From assembly GCF_017831975.1 (NCBI RefSeq), contig NZ_JAFDSS010000001.1:558001-622000 (forward strand): a stretch of DNA of 64,000 nucleotides, written 5' to 3'. Positions 36,485 to 45,456 of this stretch are shown in pieces; positions within the stretch are counted from its first letter, which is position 1, and each line of letters opens with the position of its first letter. This DNA is from Microbacterium terrae. GTDB taxonomy: Bacteria > Actinomycetota > Actinomycetes > Actinomycetales > Microbacteriaceae. Made by a program: the position numbers and the translations under genes. The notes under the pieces are model-generated. The model ran no database searches. It was not told where the DNA came from and was given only the letters and a program-made list of their open reading frames with translations.

Positions 36485-36991
36485 GTGACCCCTCGCACCC
36501 TCGCCCACGGCGCCGTCCTCCGACCGGCGCGACCCGGCGACGAGCCCGGCATCCTCGCCTGCATCCACGCCCTCGCGGTGTACGAACGCGAGCCCGATGC
36601 CGTCGAGAACACCGTCGAGATGATCACCGAGACGCTCTTCTCCGAGATGCCGAAGGCGTTCGGGCACGTCGTCGAGCGCGACGGGACGATCGTCGGGATC
36701 GCCCTGTGGTTCCTGACCTACTCGACCTGGACCGGCCGCCTCGGCATCTGGCTCGAGGATCTCTACGTGAACGAGGACCAGCGGGCGTACGGCTACGGCA
36801 AGGCCCTCATCTCGTCGCTGGCGGAGGTGTGCGTCGAACGCGGGTACTCGCGGCTCGAATGGACGGTGCTCGACTGGAATGCGCCCGCGATCGGGTTCTA
36901 TCGCTCGATCGGCGCCGTGCCCATGGCGGAGTGGACCACGCAGCGCATGACGGGAGCGGAGCTCAACGCGCTCGCAGTGTCTGGGAGGTAG
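36485..36991 (+). CDS. GNAT family N-acetyltransferase, diamine acetyltransferase-like
   Basis: A 168-residue GNAT. LGIWLEDLYVNEDQRAYGYGKALISSLAEV matches the SSAT-like subgroup (LEDLYV followed by RGxGxGxxL), and WTVLDWNAPAIGFYRSIGAVPM ends the fold. These acetylate polyamines or amino acids; the substrate is unproven. It starts at GTG 36485. The stop lies only six bases before an IdeR box that belongs to the next operon. Confidence 0.9.
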   Translation: MTPRTLAHGAVLRPARPGDEPGILACIHALAVYEREPDAVENTVEMITETLFSEMPKAFGHVVERDGTIVGIALWFLTYSTWTGRLGIWLEDLYVNEDQRAYGYGKALISSLAEVCVERGYSRLEWTVLDWNAPAIGFYRSIGAVPMAEWTTQRMTGAELNALAVSGR

Positions 36992-36997
36992 TTCAAG

Positions 36998-37016
36998 TTA
37001 GGTTAGGCTTGCCTAC
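36998..37016 (+). promoter_or_regulatory. IdeR/DtxR iron box of the siderophore operon
   Basis: TTAGGTTAGGCTTGCCTAC matches the IdeR/DtxR consensus at 16 of 19 positions by my count. It directly abuts the ATG of the binding-protein gene at 37017, so iron-loaded IdeR would block the promoter. The message must be leaderless or have only a few leader bases. Confidence 0.9.
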
Positions 37017-38051
37017 ATGCCCACCACCACACGAGCATCCTGGTCCCTTGCCCTCCTCGCCGCCGCCGGCCTCGCAGTCACCGGCTGTGCCACGGCCGCC
37101 CCGGCCGACGAACCCGCCGCCGAGGCTGCACCTCAGACGGTCACCGTCGCCGACGCCCAGCCCACGCTGGTGCTCGTCGAGGAGGACGGCGAGTCCTCTT
37201 ACCAGGAGGACACCGAGGTCGACCGCGGATCGGTCGAGGTGCCGTACCAGCCCGAGGCCGTCGTGACGTTCGACATCGCGACCCTGGACACGCTCGACGC
37301 GATCGGTGCGGGTGACGCGGTCGTCGGCATCCCCGACATCGCCCTCCCCGAGTACCTGTCGGAGTACGCCGACCTCCCCAAGGTCGGAACGCTGTTCGAG
37401 CCCGACTTCGAGGCCGTCGCCGAGCTCGAGCCCGACCTGATCGTCGTCGCGGCGCGCAGCACCGGTCAGTATGACGAGCTGTCGGAGATCGCCACCACGA
37501 TCGACCTCACCGGCGCGTACGCCGGCACCTTCGCCCCGGCCGAGGGCCTCGAGCGTGCTGAGCAGCTCGGCGAGATCTTCGGCGCAGAGGATGCGGTGGC
37601 CGAGCGCGTCGCCGAGATCGACGAGCTCGTCACCACGGTTCAGGACGAGGCCACGGGCACTGCCCTGGTGCTGTCGGTCTCGGGCGGCGAGTACGGAGCA
37701 TTCGGCGAGGGCTCGCGCTTCGGCTACTTCTTCGACGAGCTCGGCTTCGAGCCGGCCGTCGCGGCCGCCGACCTGCCCGGCGCCGAGGGTTCGTCGCACG
37801 GCGACACCGTCACGAACGAGTTCATCCTCACCGCGAACCCCGACTGGATCATCGCCTTCGATCGCGGCGCGGCCACCGGTGACGCGGCGAGCGCCGAGGA
37901 GACGCTCGACAATGAGCTCGTCGCGCAGACGACCGCCGGTGCGGAGGGCCAGATCATCTACCTCCCCGCCAGCGAGCTCTACATCGTGATCAACGGCCTC
38001 ACCGCGATCGAGAACGTGCTGACCGCGGTGCACGACGGCCTGTCCGCCTGA
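37017..38051 (+). CDS. iron-siderophore ABC transporter substrate-binding lipoprotein
   Basis: A 344-residue lipoprotein. The signal peptide ends in VTGCAT (cysteine near residue 24). The mature protein is a class III (FecB/FatB-like) binding protein: EAVVTFDIATLDTLDAIGAGDAVVGI, LFEPDFEAVAELEPDLIVVAAR and NPDWIIAFDRGAAT. It carries ferric siderophore from outside to the two permeases. It is the first gene of the IdeR-controlled operon. A leaderless ATG directly follows the iron box. Confidence 0.93.
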   Translation: MPTTTRASWSLALLAAAGLAVTGCATAAPADEPAAEAAPQTVTVADAQPTLVLVEEDGESSYQEDTEVDRGSVEVPYQPEAVVTFDIATLDTLDAIGAGDAVVGIPDIALPEYLSEYADLPKVGTLFEPDFEAVAELEPDLIVVAARSTGQYDELSEIATTIDLTGAYAGTFAPAEGLERAEQLGEIFGAEDAVAERVAEIDELVTTVQDEATGTALVLSVSGGEYGAFGEGSRFGYFFDELGFEPAVAAADLPGAEGSSHGDTVTNEFILTANPDWIIAFDRGAATGDAASAEETLDNELVAQTTAGAEGQIIYLPASELYIVINGLTAIENVLTAVHDGLSA

Positions 38052-38098
38052 TCGAGCGCAGAGCTCTGAAGCGCTTCTCACCGACCGCGCTGATCGTC

Positions 38099-39061
38099 GT
38101 GGGGGTGGCCGTCGTGGCCGCCCTTGCGGCGATCTCGCTGTTCGTCGGGGTCGCCGACCTCGACGCGTTCATCCTGTTCGCGAGCCGCATCCCGCGGACC
38201 GTCGCGCTCATCCTCGCCGGTGCCGCCTTCGCGATCACCGGCCTCATCATGCAGCTCCTCACGCGCAACCGGTTCGTCGAACCGGGCACGACGGGAGCGA
38301 CGGATGCCGCGAGCTTGGCTCTCCTCGCCGTGCTCATGACGACCCCGGGGCTGCCGATCTGGGCGAAGGCGATCGCGGGCACCATCGGCGCGTTCGTGGG
38401 TGTGTTCGGGTTCCTCGCGCTGGCACGCCGCATCCCGTCCCGCTCGAGCGTGCTCGTGCCGATCGTGGGCATCCTCTACGGCGGGGTCATCGGCGCCGTC
38501 ACGACTTTCATCGCGTACCGCGCCGACGTGCTGCAGGAGCTCCTCAGCTGGAGCGTCGGCGACTTCTCGGGCATCCTCCGCGGGCGCTACGAGATGCTCT
38601 ACCTCGCTGCAGCCGCTGCCCTCATCGCCTGGATCGCCGCCGACCGCTTCACCGTCGCGGGCCTCGGCGACGACGCGGCGCGCGGCCTCGGTCTCGACAC
38701 CCGCGGCGTGATGGGCCTCGGCGTGGGGATCATCGCGATGGTCACCGGCATCATGATGGTCGTCACAGGCGCTCTGCCGTTCCTCGGCCTCATCGCCCCG
38801 AACATCGTCAGTCGGCTCATCGGCGACAACATGCGCCGCGCGGTGCCGCTCGTGGCTCTCCTCGGCGCGGCGCTCGTGCTGCTGTGCGACCTCGTGGGCC
38901 GGGTCGTGCGCTTCCCGTTCGAGATCCCGATCTCGGTGGTCATGGGTGTGGTCGGCGGCATCGTCTTCCTCTGGCTGCTGCTCGGCACGGCGTCGCCGGC
39001 GTCGGCCGCACCGCCCACCCGACGCGCGGCGCGACGAGCGAGGGCGGAGGTGGCGCGATGA
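38099..39061 (+). CDS. ferri-siderophore ABC transporter permease (first, FecCD)
   Basis: A 320-residue FecCD permease by the GTG start. The core is FASRIPRTVALILAGAAFAITGLIMQLLTRNRFVEPGTTGATDAAS, the most conserved FecCD region, with GLIAPNIVSRLIGDNMR near the coupling helix. The first helix is short by this start. Frame reading continues upstream to a CTG at 38048 that overlaps the previous stop (CTGA), adding IERRALKRFSPTALIVV, a natural positively charged N-terminus. That CTG may be the real, coupled start. Confidence 0.88.
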   Translation: MGVAVVAALAAISLFVGVADLDAFILFASRIPRTVALILAGAAFAITGLIMQLLTRNRFVEPGTTGATDAASLALLAVLMTTPGLPIWAKAIAGTIGAFVGVFGFLALARRIPSRSSVLVPIVGILYGGVIGAVTTFIAYRADVLQELLSWSVGDFSGILRGRYEMLYLAAAAALIAWIAADRFTVAGLGDDAARGLGLDTRGVMGLGVGIIAMVTGIMMVVTGALPFLGLIAPNIVSRLIGDNMRRAVPLVALLGAALVLLCDLVGRVVRFPFEIPISVVMGVVGGIVFLWLLLGTASPASAAPPTRRAARRARAEVAR

Positions 39062-40044
39062 CCACCGCCGCATCCACCAGCCGGGTGCGCGGCATCCTGG
39101 CTTCTCCGCGCGTCCGTCTGCTCGCCCTCACCGCCGTCGCGCTGGTCGCCGTCGCCCTCTTCGTCTTCACCGACCTCCCCGGAAAGTGGGAGTACGCGCT
39201 GGGGCTGCGCTGGCGCACCGTCGCCGGCATGGTGATCGCCGCAGCCGCCGTCGGCGTCGCGACCGTGCTGTTCCAGACGATCACCGCGAACCGCATCCTC
39301 ACTCCCGGGATCATGGGCTTCGACGCCGTGTTCCTGGCGATCCAGGTCGTCACCGCATTCGCCATCGGGCCGGCGCTTCTCGTGTCGGCTCCCGCCTTCG
39401 CGTCGTGGCTGGTGGAGCTCGTGCTCATGGCGGGGTCGATCTCGCTGCTGTACTGGTGGCTGTTCCTGCGCCGACGCCTCGATCTGCACGTGATCGTGCT
39501 CGCGGGCCTCGTGCTCGGGGTGCTGTTCCGCTCCGTCACCGCGTTCCTTCAGCGCCTCCTCGACCCCGACACGTTCGCGATCGTGCAGAACCTCGCTTTC
39601 GCGAGCTTCACCTCGGTCGACCGTGAGCTTCTCGTGCCCACTGCCGTGCTGGTCGCCGTCGCGATCGGCTCGCTCTGGCCGATCCGCCGCTCGCTCGACG
39701 TGCTGTCGCTGGGCGAGTCCGCCGCGATCTCGCTGGGCGTAGAGCATCGCCGCGTCGTGATGCACGTGGTGCTCGCCATCGCCGTCATGGTCGCGGCGTC
39801 GACCGCGCTCGTCGGACCCGTCACGTTCTTCGGGCTGCTCGTGGCCAACCTCGCCTACGGCGCGGTGGGGCACCGGCATCTGCGCAGCATCCCCGCCGCC
39901 ATCGCCATCGGCACGATCGCCCTCGTGGGCGGTCAGTTCATCCTCGCCCGGCTCCTCGGCTTCAGCACCGAGCTGCCGGTCGTCATCGAGTTCGCCGGAG
40001 GCCTGTTCTTCATCGCGCTCGTGCTCACCGGAAGGGCCCGCTGA
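39058..40044 (+). CDS. ferri-siderophore ABC transporter permease (second, FecCD)
   Basis: A 328-residue permease with about nine helices. RWRTVAGMVIAAAAVGVATVLFQTITANRILTPGIMGFDAVFL is the family core and PVTFFGLLVANLAYGAVGHRH the coupling region. The ATG overlaps the first permease stop (ATGA). The two permeases form the heterodimeric channel. Confidence 0.93.
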   Translation: MTTAASTSRVRGILASPRVRLLALTAVALVAVALFVFTDLPGKWEYALGLRWRTVAGMVIAAAAVGVATVLFQTITANRILTPGIMGFDAVFLAIQVVTAFAIGPALLVSAPAFASWLVELVLMAGSISLLYWWLFLRRRLDLHVIVLAGLVLGVLFRSVTAFLQRLLDPDTFAIVQNLAFASFTSVDRELLVPTAVLVAVAIGSLWPIRRSLDVLSLGESAAISLGVEHRRVVMHVVLAIAVMVAASTALVGPVTFFGLLVANLAYGAVGHRHLRSIPAAIAIGTIALVGGQFILARLLGFSTELPVVIEFAGGLFFIALVLTGRAR

Positions 40045-40045
40045 C

Positions 40046-40798
40046 ATGATCGAGATCGATCACATCACCAAGCGCCACGGCGCAGTGGTCGCCGTCGACG
40101 ACGTCGAACTGACGATCGGCACGGGGGTGACCGCGATCATCGGTCCGAACGGGGCCGGCAAGTCGACGCTGCTCGCCGCGGTCGGGCGACTCGTCGGTGC
40201 GGATGCCGGCACCGCGCGGGTCGACGGCCTCGACGTCGTCACCACCAAGTCGCGCCTGCTCGCGCAGCGCCTCGCCATCCTCCGGCAGGACAACCACCTC
40301 GCCATCCGGCTCAGCGTGGAGGATCTCGTCGGCTACGGACGCTTCCCGCACGGCGGTTCGGGGCGCACACCCGAAGACCGCACGCACATCGAGGACGCCA
40401 TCGCGCTGCTCGACCTCGAAGCGGTGCGCACCCGGTTCCTCGACGAGCTGTCGGGCGGACAGCGACAGCGGGCGTTCGTCGCGATGGCGATCGCGCAGGA
40501 TGCCGACCATGTTCTGCTCGACGAGCCGCTCAACAACCTCGATCCCCGGCACAGCGTGAGCCTCATGAAGCTGCTGCGCCGCCTCGCCGCCGAGCGCGAC
40601 ATGACCATCGTCGTCGTGCTCCACGACATCAACGTCGCCTCCCAGTTCGCCGACGACATCATCGCGATGCGCGCCGGTCGCGTGGTCCACCACGGACCGG
40701 TCGCCGAGGTCGTGACCGAGGCGAACCTCAGCGCGCTGTACGACACCCCGGCCCGTGTGACCGAGCTCGCCGGGCGCCGGGTCGTGCTGTGGGAGTGA
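40046..40798 (+). CDS. ferri-siderophore ABC transporter ATP-binding protein
   Basis: A 250-residue ATPase of the FecE type. Walker A is GPNGAGKSTL, the signature is LSGGQRQRAFVAMAIAQ, Walker B is HVLLDEPLNNLD, and the switch histidine is VVVLHDINVAS. It begins one base after the second permease stop. It energises uptake through the two permeases. Confidence 0.94.
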   Translation: MIEIDHITKRHGAVVAVDDVELTIGTGVTAIIGPNGAGKSTLLAAVGRLVGADAGTARVDGLDVVTTKSRLLAQRLAILRQDNHLAIRLSVEDLVGYGRFPHGGSGRTPEDRTHIEDAIALLDLEAVRTRFLDELSGGQRQRAFVAMAIAQDADHVLLDEPLNNLDPRHSVSLMKLLRRLAAERDMTIVVVLHDINVASQFADDIIAMRAGRVVHHGPVAEVVTEANLSALYDTPARVTELAGRRVVLWE

Positions 40799-40874
40799 CC
40801 GCATGCATCCTCTCTCGAATCCACGCCACCCGGGGACTCATCCACCCCACCCGACGACACCGTCTGGAGACACC

Positions 40875-41663
40875 GTGACCGACACGACCATCCGCACCTT
40901 CACCCTCACCCGCGCGGGCCTCGACCTGAAGTTCCGCTTCGCGCGGCTGGTCGAGCGCACCTGGCAGACCGACGAGTACGTCCGTGTGCGGCTCCGGGGC
41001 GACGACCTGACCGGCTTCGACTCGCCGGGGGCCGACGACCACTGCCGGCTGTTCTTCCCGGATCGGGCCGTCGACACGGTCGACGAGCTGCGAGCCGCAC
41101 CCAGTCGCGAATACACGCCGTTCGCCTGGGGCGACGACTGGGTCGATATCGAGTTCGCCATCCACGGGGCACCCGGAGACCGGGGGATCGCCGCCGAATG
41201 GGCGGCCACCGCTCCGCTCGGCGCGGTGGCCGGCATCGGCGGCCCGCGCGGATCGATGCTCATCGACGGCCGCCCCGACGCCTGGTTCCTCGCCGGCGAC
41301 GAGACGGCGGTGCCGGCGATCCGCCGGTTCGCTGCGGGAATGGATGCGGATGCCGTCGGCACGATCATTGTCGAGGTTCCGGATTCCGCTCACGAGCTCG
41401 CCGTCGACGCCCCGGCAGGAGTCGACGTCTCGTACGCCCACCGCGGCGAGGCCCTCGGCGGAACGGCGCTCGCCGCCCGGCTCGACGCACTGGGGGAGAG
41501 CGACCGCCCGGCCGGCGATGTCTTCGCGTTCATCGCGACCGAGCAGAGCATCGTCAAGCCGGGGCGTGCCCTCACCATCGACCGGTGGGGTCTCGACGCC
41601 GAGCGGATCGTCGTGAAGGGCTACTGGAAGCGCGGCGACGTGGAGTTCCACGCGCCGCACTGA
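40875..41663 (+). CDS. siderophore-interacting protein (FAD ferric-siderophore reductase)
   Basis: A 262-residue SIP-family reductase. The N-terminal FAD domain has FARLVERTWQTDEYVRVRLRG, HCRLFFPD and YTPFAWGDDWVDIEFAIHG; the C-terminal NAD(P) part has AWFLAGDETAVPAIRRFA and RIVVKGYWKRGDVEFH. It reduces the imported ferric siderophore in the cytoplasm to release iron. The GTG at 40875 follows GGAG and gives the normal N-terminus. It completes the iron uptake operon. Confidence 0.92.
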   Translation: MTDTTIRTFTLTRAGLDLKFRFARLVERTWQTDEYVRVRLRGDDLTGFDSPGADDHCRLFFPDRAVDTVDELRAAPSREYTPFAWGDDWVDIEFAIHGAPGDRGIAAEWAATAPLGAVAGIGGPRGSMLIDGRPDAWFLAGDETAVPAIRRFAAGMDADAVGTIIVEVPDSAHELAVDAPAGVDVSYAHRGEALGGTALAARLDALGESDRPAGDVFAFIATEQSIVKPGRALTIDRWGLDAERIVVKGYWKRGDVEFHAPH

Positions 41664-41807
41664 GATTGACCCGTCCTTCGCGCGACCGTTCGTCGGGCGG
41701 CCGGCCGGGGCGGCTGAGGCGGTTCCGGGGCCGGGTCGGGGCGGGCCGGGTGCGGGCGCAACTACGATCGAAGCATCCCCCTGCCGTGATCCCCGAGGAG
41801 CCGATCC

Positions 41808-43094
41808 GTGCCCGCAGCATCCGAGTCGCTCACCCATGCCGCCGATCTGGCGGACTTCGTCGCCGCGTCGCCGTCGAGCTTCCACGCCGCCGCCGAGGTC
41901 GCGACTCGACTCGAGGCCGCCGGGTTCACCCGGCTCGAGGAGACGGATGCCTGGCCCGACGCACCGGGCGGCCGCTTCCTGGTCGTGCGCGACGGCGCCG
42001 TGATCGCCTGGGTGGTTCCGCGCGGCGCGACGGCGTCGACCGGTGTGCGCATCTTCGGCGCGCACAGCGACTCGCCGGCGTTCAAGCTGAAGCCGCAGCC
42101 CACCACCGGCAAGCTCGGCTGGCTGCAGGCCGGCGTCGAGATCTACGGCGGTCCGCTGCTGAACTCGTGGCTCGATCGCGAGCTGCGCCTCGCCGGACGC
42201 CTCGTGCTCGACGACGGCACGTCGGTGCTCGCCGCGACCGGGCCTCTGCTGCGCCTGCCGCAGCTCGCCATCCACCTCGACCGCGGGGTCAACGACGGAC
42301 TCTCCCTCGACAAGCAGTCGCAGACCCAGCCCGTCTGGGGCCTCGGAGAGTCGGCATCGGCAGACATCCTCGCCGAGCTCGCCCGCGAGGCGGGAGTGGA
42401 TGCCGCGCGCATCCGCGGCTACGACATCGTCACCGCCGACGCGGCGCGCGGCGCGACGTTCGGCCTCGACGACGTGTTCTTCGCCTCCGGCCGTCTCGAC
42501 GACCTCGCCTCGGTGCACGCCGGGGTCGTCGCGCTCGAGCGCGCCGCCGACGGCTTCGATGCCGAGCACATCGCGATGCTCGCAGTGTTCGACCACGAAG
42601 AGGTCGGTTCGGGCACGCGCACCGGTGCGGCTGGCCCCATGCTCGCCGATGTGCTGGAGCGCATCTGGCTGTCGCTCGGCGCCGACCGCGAGCAGCAGCT
42701 GCGCGCCCTCGCGGCGTCGTGGTGCGTCTCGAGCGACGTGGGCCACTCGGTGCACCCGAACTTCGCCGACCGCCACGACCCCAACGTGCAGCCGGTGCTC
42801 GGCTCGGGCCCGATCCTCAAGATCAACGCGAACCAGCGCTACGCCACCGACGGCGCCGGTGCGGCGGCATGGAACGCCTGGTGCTCCGAGGCCGGCGTCG
42901 CCACCCAGGAGTTCGTCTCCAACAACGGCGTGCCCTGTGGGTCGACGATCGGTCCGATCACCGCGACGCGTCTCGGCATCCGCACCGTCGACGTCGGCAT
43001 CCCGATCCTGTCGATGCACTCCGCCCGCGAGCTCGCCGGCGTGAGCGACCTGTGGGACCTCTCCCGTGTCGCCGAGGCGTACTTCCGCGGCTGA
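41808..43094 (+). CDS. apeB: M18 family aspartyl aminopeptidase
   Basis: A 428-residue metallopeptidase of the M18 family. Zinc ligands and catalytic residues sit in FGAHSDSPAFKLK (His-Asp), FFASGRLDDLASV, VFDHEEVGSGTRTGAAGP (Glu-Glu) and DVGIPILSMHSARE (His). It removes N-terminal Asp/Glu or neutral residues from peptides in the cytoplasm. It starts at GTG 41808. The length matches bacterial ApeB. Confidence 0.94.
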   Translation: MPAASESLTHAADLADFVAASPSSFHAAAEVATRLEAAGFTRLEETDAWPDAPGGRFLVVRDGAVIAWVVPRGATASTGVRIFGAHSDSPAFKLKPQPTTGKLGWLQAGVEIYGGPLLNSWLDRELRLAGRLVLDDGTSVLAATGPLLRLPQLAIHLDRGVNDGLSLDKQSQTQPVWGLGESASADILAELAREAGVDAARIRGYDIVTADAARGATFGLDDVFFASGRLDDLASVHAGVVALERAADGFDAEHIAMLAVFDHEEVGSGTRTGAAGPMLADVLERIWLSLGADREQQLRALAASWCVSSDVGHSVHPNFADRHDPNVQPVLGSGPILKINANQRYATDGAGAAAWNAWCSEAGVATQEFVSNNGVPCGSTIGPITATRLGIRTVDVGIPILSMHSARELAGVSDLWDLSRVAEAYFRG

Positions 43095-43111
43095 GTTCAG
43101 CCGGCGGTGGG

Positions 43112-43663
43112 CTACGCCGTTCGGTCCGCGACCAGAGCCTCGAGCGCGGCCAGCCGCCGGCTCCGATCGCCCGTGATCTCCACCACGTCGGCTTCGTCGC
43201 CCACGACGTACGGGTCCTCGATGAGGTCGAGGAGCACGTCGTTCATCGCGTCTCGCAGGGCTGGATGCTCGTCGGCGCCGGCGACGATCCCATCGGCGGC
43301 GGTCAGCGGCAGCACGACGAGGAGATCGACGTGGTTCAGCGCTTCTCGCGTGATGGCGCTTGCGCGCTCCACCAGGTCGCGCGAGCCGGATATTCCGGTC
43401 AAGTCGTCGAGCGCCAGCAGGTAGGCGAGGAAGTCGATCGGGCCGCGCTCGGCGATCAGCCTGCCATCGGACTCCGCGGGGTCGAGCCGTGCAGCCGAGA
43501 TGCGCAACTGCGCGGCGAACAGAGCAGCATCCGGGGCATCCCACGATTCGTCCACGAGCTCGAACGGATCCGGCAGCACCGTGAACTCCGGGTGGCGGAC
43601 GGCGAAGTCGGAGATGAGCGTGCTCTTCCCGCTGGCGTGCGTGCCCGAGACGACGATGCGCAT
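43112..43663 (-). CDS. P-loop nucleoside/nucleotide kinase-like ATPase
   Basis: A 183-residue AAA_28/deoxynucleoside-kinase-like protein. Walker A is IVVSGTHASGKSTLISDF at the N-terminus; ERGPIDFLAYLLALD resembles the DRS/ERGPxDxLAY motif of this group; a C-terminal LLDLIEDPYVVGD follows. The substrate is unknown. It converges on apeB and is 44 bases from the NIPSNAP gene. Confidence 0.85.
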   Translation of the reverse strand: MRIVVSGTHASGKSTLISDFAVRHPEFTVLPDPFELVDESWDAPDAALFAAQLRISAARLDPAESDGRLIAERGPIDFLAYLLALDDLTGISGSRDLVERASAITREALNHVDLLVVLPLTAADGIVAGADEHPALRDAMNDVLLDLIEDPYVVGDEADVVEITGDRSRRLAALEALVADRTA

Positions 43664-43707
43664 GGCGCGACTCTATCCGCGTCCGGGGGTCCGACGGCCC
43701 GTGGCCG

Positions 43708-44013
43708 TTATGCGAACACCGGTGAGAGGAACCGACGTTCGTAGCGGCGGATGCACCCGGTGCGTCGTGCGAGATCGAACGCCTCCTGACACCCCGGGTC
43801 GGTCTTCGAGGCGTTCCGATAGACCTCGTACTCGGCGAGCGACGGGAAGCTGAACAAGGCGAACGCTTCGTCGCTGTCGCCCTCGCTGGGCATGAAGTAG
43901 CCGTGGTGTGTTCCGCCGAGCTTGTTGACGAGGTGGATCCACGCACGGCCGTACTCGGTGAAGTCGTCGAGCTTGTCCGGGTCGATCTCATAGCGAAGAT
44001 GAACGGTGATCAT
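43708..44013 (-). CDS. NIPSNAP family protein
   Basis: A 101-residue dimeric alpha-beta barrel protein. MITVHLRYEIDPDKLDDFTEYGRAWIHLVNKLGGTHHGYFMPSEGD and FALFSFPSLAEYEVYR fit NIPSNAP; C-terminal RYERRFLSPV. No enzyme activity is established for bacterial members. It starts at ATG 44013 with a nearby AAAGGA. Confidence 0.88.
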   Translation of the reverse strand: MITVHLRYEIDPDKLDDFTEYGRAWIHLVNKLGGTHHGYFMPSEGDSDEAFALFSFPSLAEYEVYRNASKTDPGCQEAFDLARRTGCIRRYERRFLSPVFA

Positions 44014-44115
44014 CGAGGGTCCTTTGCTGTCGGGGGGTCTCAGGAGTCTTGCCTATCGGCAGGCCGCTCGATGCCGATCATCGATCCCGTGCGCGAAGTA
44101 TCCGCGCCGCTGCTA

Positions 44116-44814
44116 TCAGTGCGACGCGATGAGCGAGCCGTCGGCGCCGTACCGGCGCCACTGGCCGGAGGAGATGATGATCGGCTCTGCGGTGGGATCG
44201 CGGACGAGAAGCGCCGAGTCGTCGTCGATGAACCACACCTCCTGGCCAGAGAGTCGGGCGCCTCGCGCGAACCGTTCCTCTGCGTTCGCGGGCATCCAGT
44301 CGGCACCCAGGTGACCGGCGAAGAACCAGTCGAGCAGGGGGACTGCGGGGGCCGCGACCTCGAGTCCGAACATGTCGAGCTCGTCTTGATCGTCGAAATC
44401 CCCGGGCCACCGGTCCAGCCGACGGGCGAAGATCATCGAGCCCGCGCTCCATCCGACGTACACCTTCTCGTGGAGCAGTTCCGCGAGCACCGGTGCGAGA
44501 CCGGTCGCCTGCCAGGCGTGTGCCGCCCAGAGATTACTGCCGCCGTATCCGAGGATCACGTCGGCTGAGCGCAGCCGCGACTCCACGAGGGTCGCCGGAC
44601 CGGCGAAGAGCGATGCCACGTCGAACTCCGCCCACCCGAGCGATCGCAGGCTCTCGAGATGCTCGACGAGCGTGGAACTGTCGCCCGGAAAGCCGAGAAT
44701 CGCGTCGATCACCACGACGACGCGGGACTCCGCGAGAGGCTTGCCGAGCAGATCGACGAGCGCGCCGCGGACGATGTCACTGGCTAGGCCGTTCGACGTG
44801 AGGAGCATTCGCAT
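44116..44814 (-). CDS. peptidase E-like S51 family protein
   Basis: A 232-residue class I glutamine-amidotransferase-like peptidase. ADVILGYGGSNLWAAHAWQ and VYVGWSAGSMIFARR give the nucleophile serine (GxSAG) near residue 126, and LDWFFAGHLGADW follows. S51 enzymes cleave N-terminal Asp dipeptides. The ATG at 44814 is chosen from conservation (MRMLLTSNG). It is 61 bases downstream of the flavin reductase gene and could share its transcript. Confidence 0.85.
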   Translation of the reverse strand: MRMLLTSNGLASDIVRGALVDLLGKPLAESRVVVVIDAILGFPGDSSTLVEHLESLRSLGWAEFDVASLFAGPATLVESRLRSADVILGYGGSNLWAAHAWQATGLAPVLAELLHEKVYVGWSAGSMIFARRLDRWPGDFDDQDELDMFGLEVAAPAVPLLDWFFAGHLGADWMPANAEERFARGARLSGQEVWFIDDDSALLVRDPTAEPIIISSGQWRRYGADGSLIASH

Positions 44815-44875
44815 CGGCCCAGGGTAGAGCAACGCGGGGACATAGACCCGGTGGCGGGTGTGAGGCCCCCCGGCG

Positions 44876-45454
44876 TCAGGGCTCGATGCGGGAGTGCGCA
44901 CCCAGTTGGTGCCAGGAGCGGTTGTGGTACACCAGGGCGTCGCCGGCCCCGCCCGGCTGGACGTCGCGCTCGATGTGCGACTGCAGCGCATGAGCGGCGA
45001 TGACCGTGGAGGTCCCGGCATCCATGCGATCGATCACAGCGCAGCGCACCCAGGCACGCACATCGCTGTACACGGGCTCACCGGTGACCAGGCGCGACCA
45101 GCGGTGGGTCTGGGCGAAGCGATCGACCCCGTGGGCCGCACCGAGTTCGGCCACCTCGATGTCGTTCGCGTCCAGAAGGTGCACGACGACGGTCCCGGCG
45201 CGCGAAAGCACGTCGGATGCCGAGGACAGCGCTGAGATCGAGAAGATCAGCAACGGCGGCTCAGCGCTCACCGACGCGACCGACGTCGCCGTCAGCGCAA
45301 CGGGACCGTCGCCCGCATCCGCCGTGATGACGGCGACGCCGCCGGGGTGCCCGCGGAACAGCGCCTTGAAATCCTCGGGTGAGAGCGACGACGAGAACCT
45401 GTGCTCCGGGATCTCGTCATTGGTCTCAGCGCCGGCCGGGGATGGCTGCGACAT
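44876..45454 (-). CDS. flavin reductase family protein, part of the mesD-mesX operon
   Basis: A 192-residue FMN-binding split-barrel reductase of the HpaC type. FRGHPGGVAVITADAGDGPVALTATSVASVSAEPPLLIFSISALSS is the flavin-binding core, and YHNRSWHQLG ends the fold. It would supply reduced flavin to a partner that uses oxygen. The ATG starts two bases after the MesD-like gene stop, so the two are cotranscribed. The association suggests the flavin feeds MesX or MesD; this is inference. Confidence 0.9.
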   Translation of the reverse strand: MSQPSPAGAETNDEIPEHRFSSSLSPEDFKALFRGHPGGVAVITADAGDGPVALTATSVASVSAEPPLLIFSISALSSASDVLSRAGTVVVHLLDANDIEVAELGAAHGVDRFAQTHRWSRLVTGEPVYSDVRAWVRCAVIDRMDAGTSTVIAAHALQSHIERDVQPGGAGDALVYHNRSWHQLGAHSRIEP

Positions 45455-45456
45455 GT

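Noticed and set aside
40728-43991. A 1087-codon open frame on the minus strand.
   Set aside because: It is antisense to the well-supported siderophore ATPase, siderophore-interacting protein and aminopeptidase genes. The translation is Arg/Asp/His-rich with no domain. It is a high-GC shadow frame.
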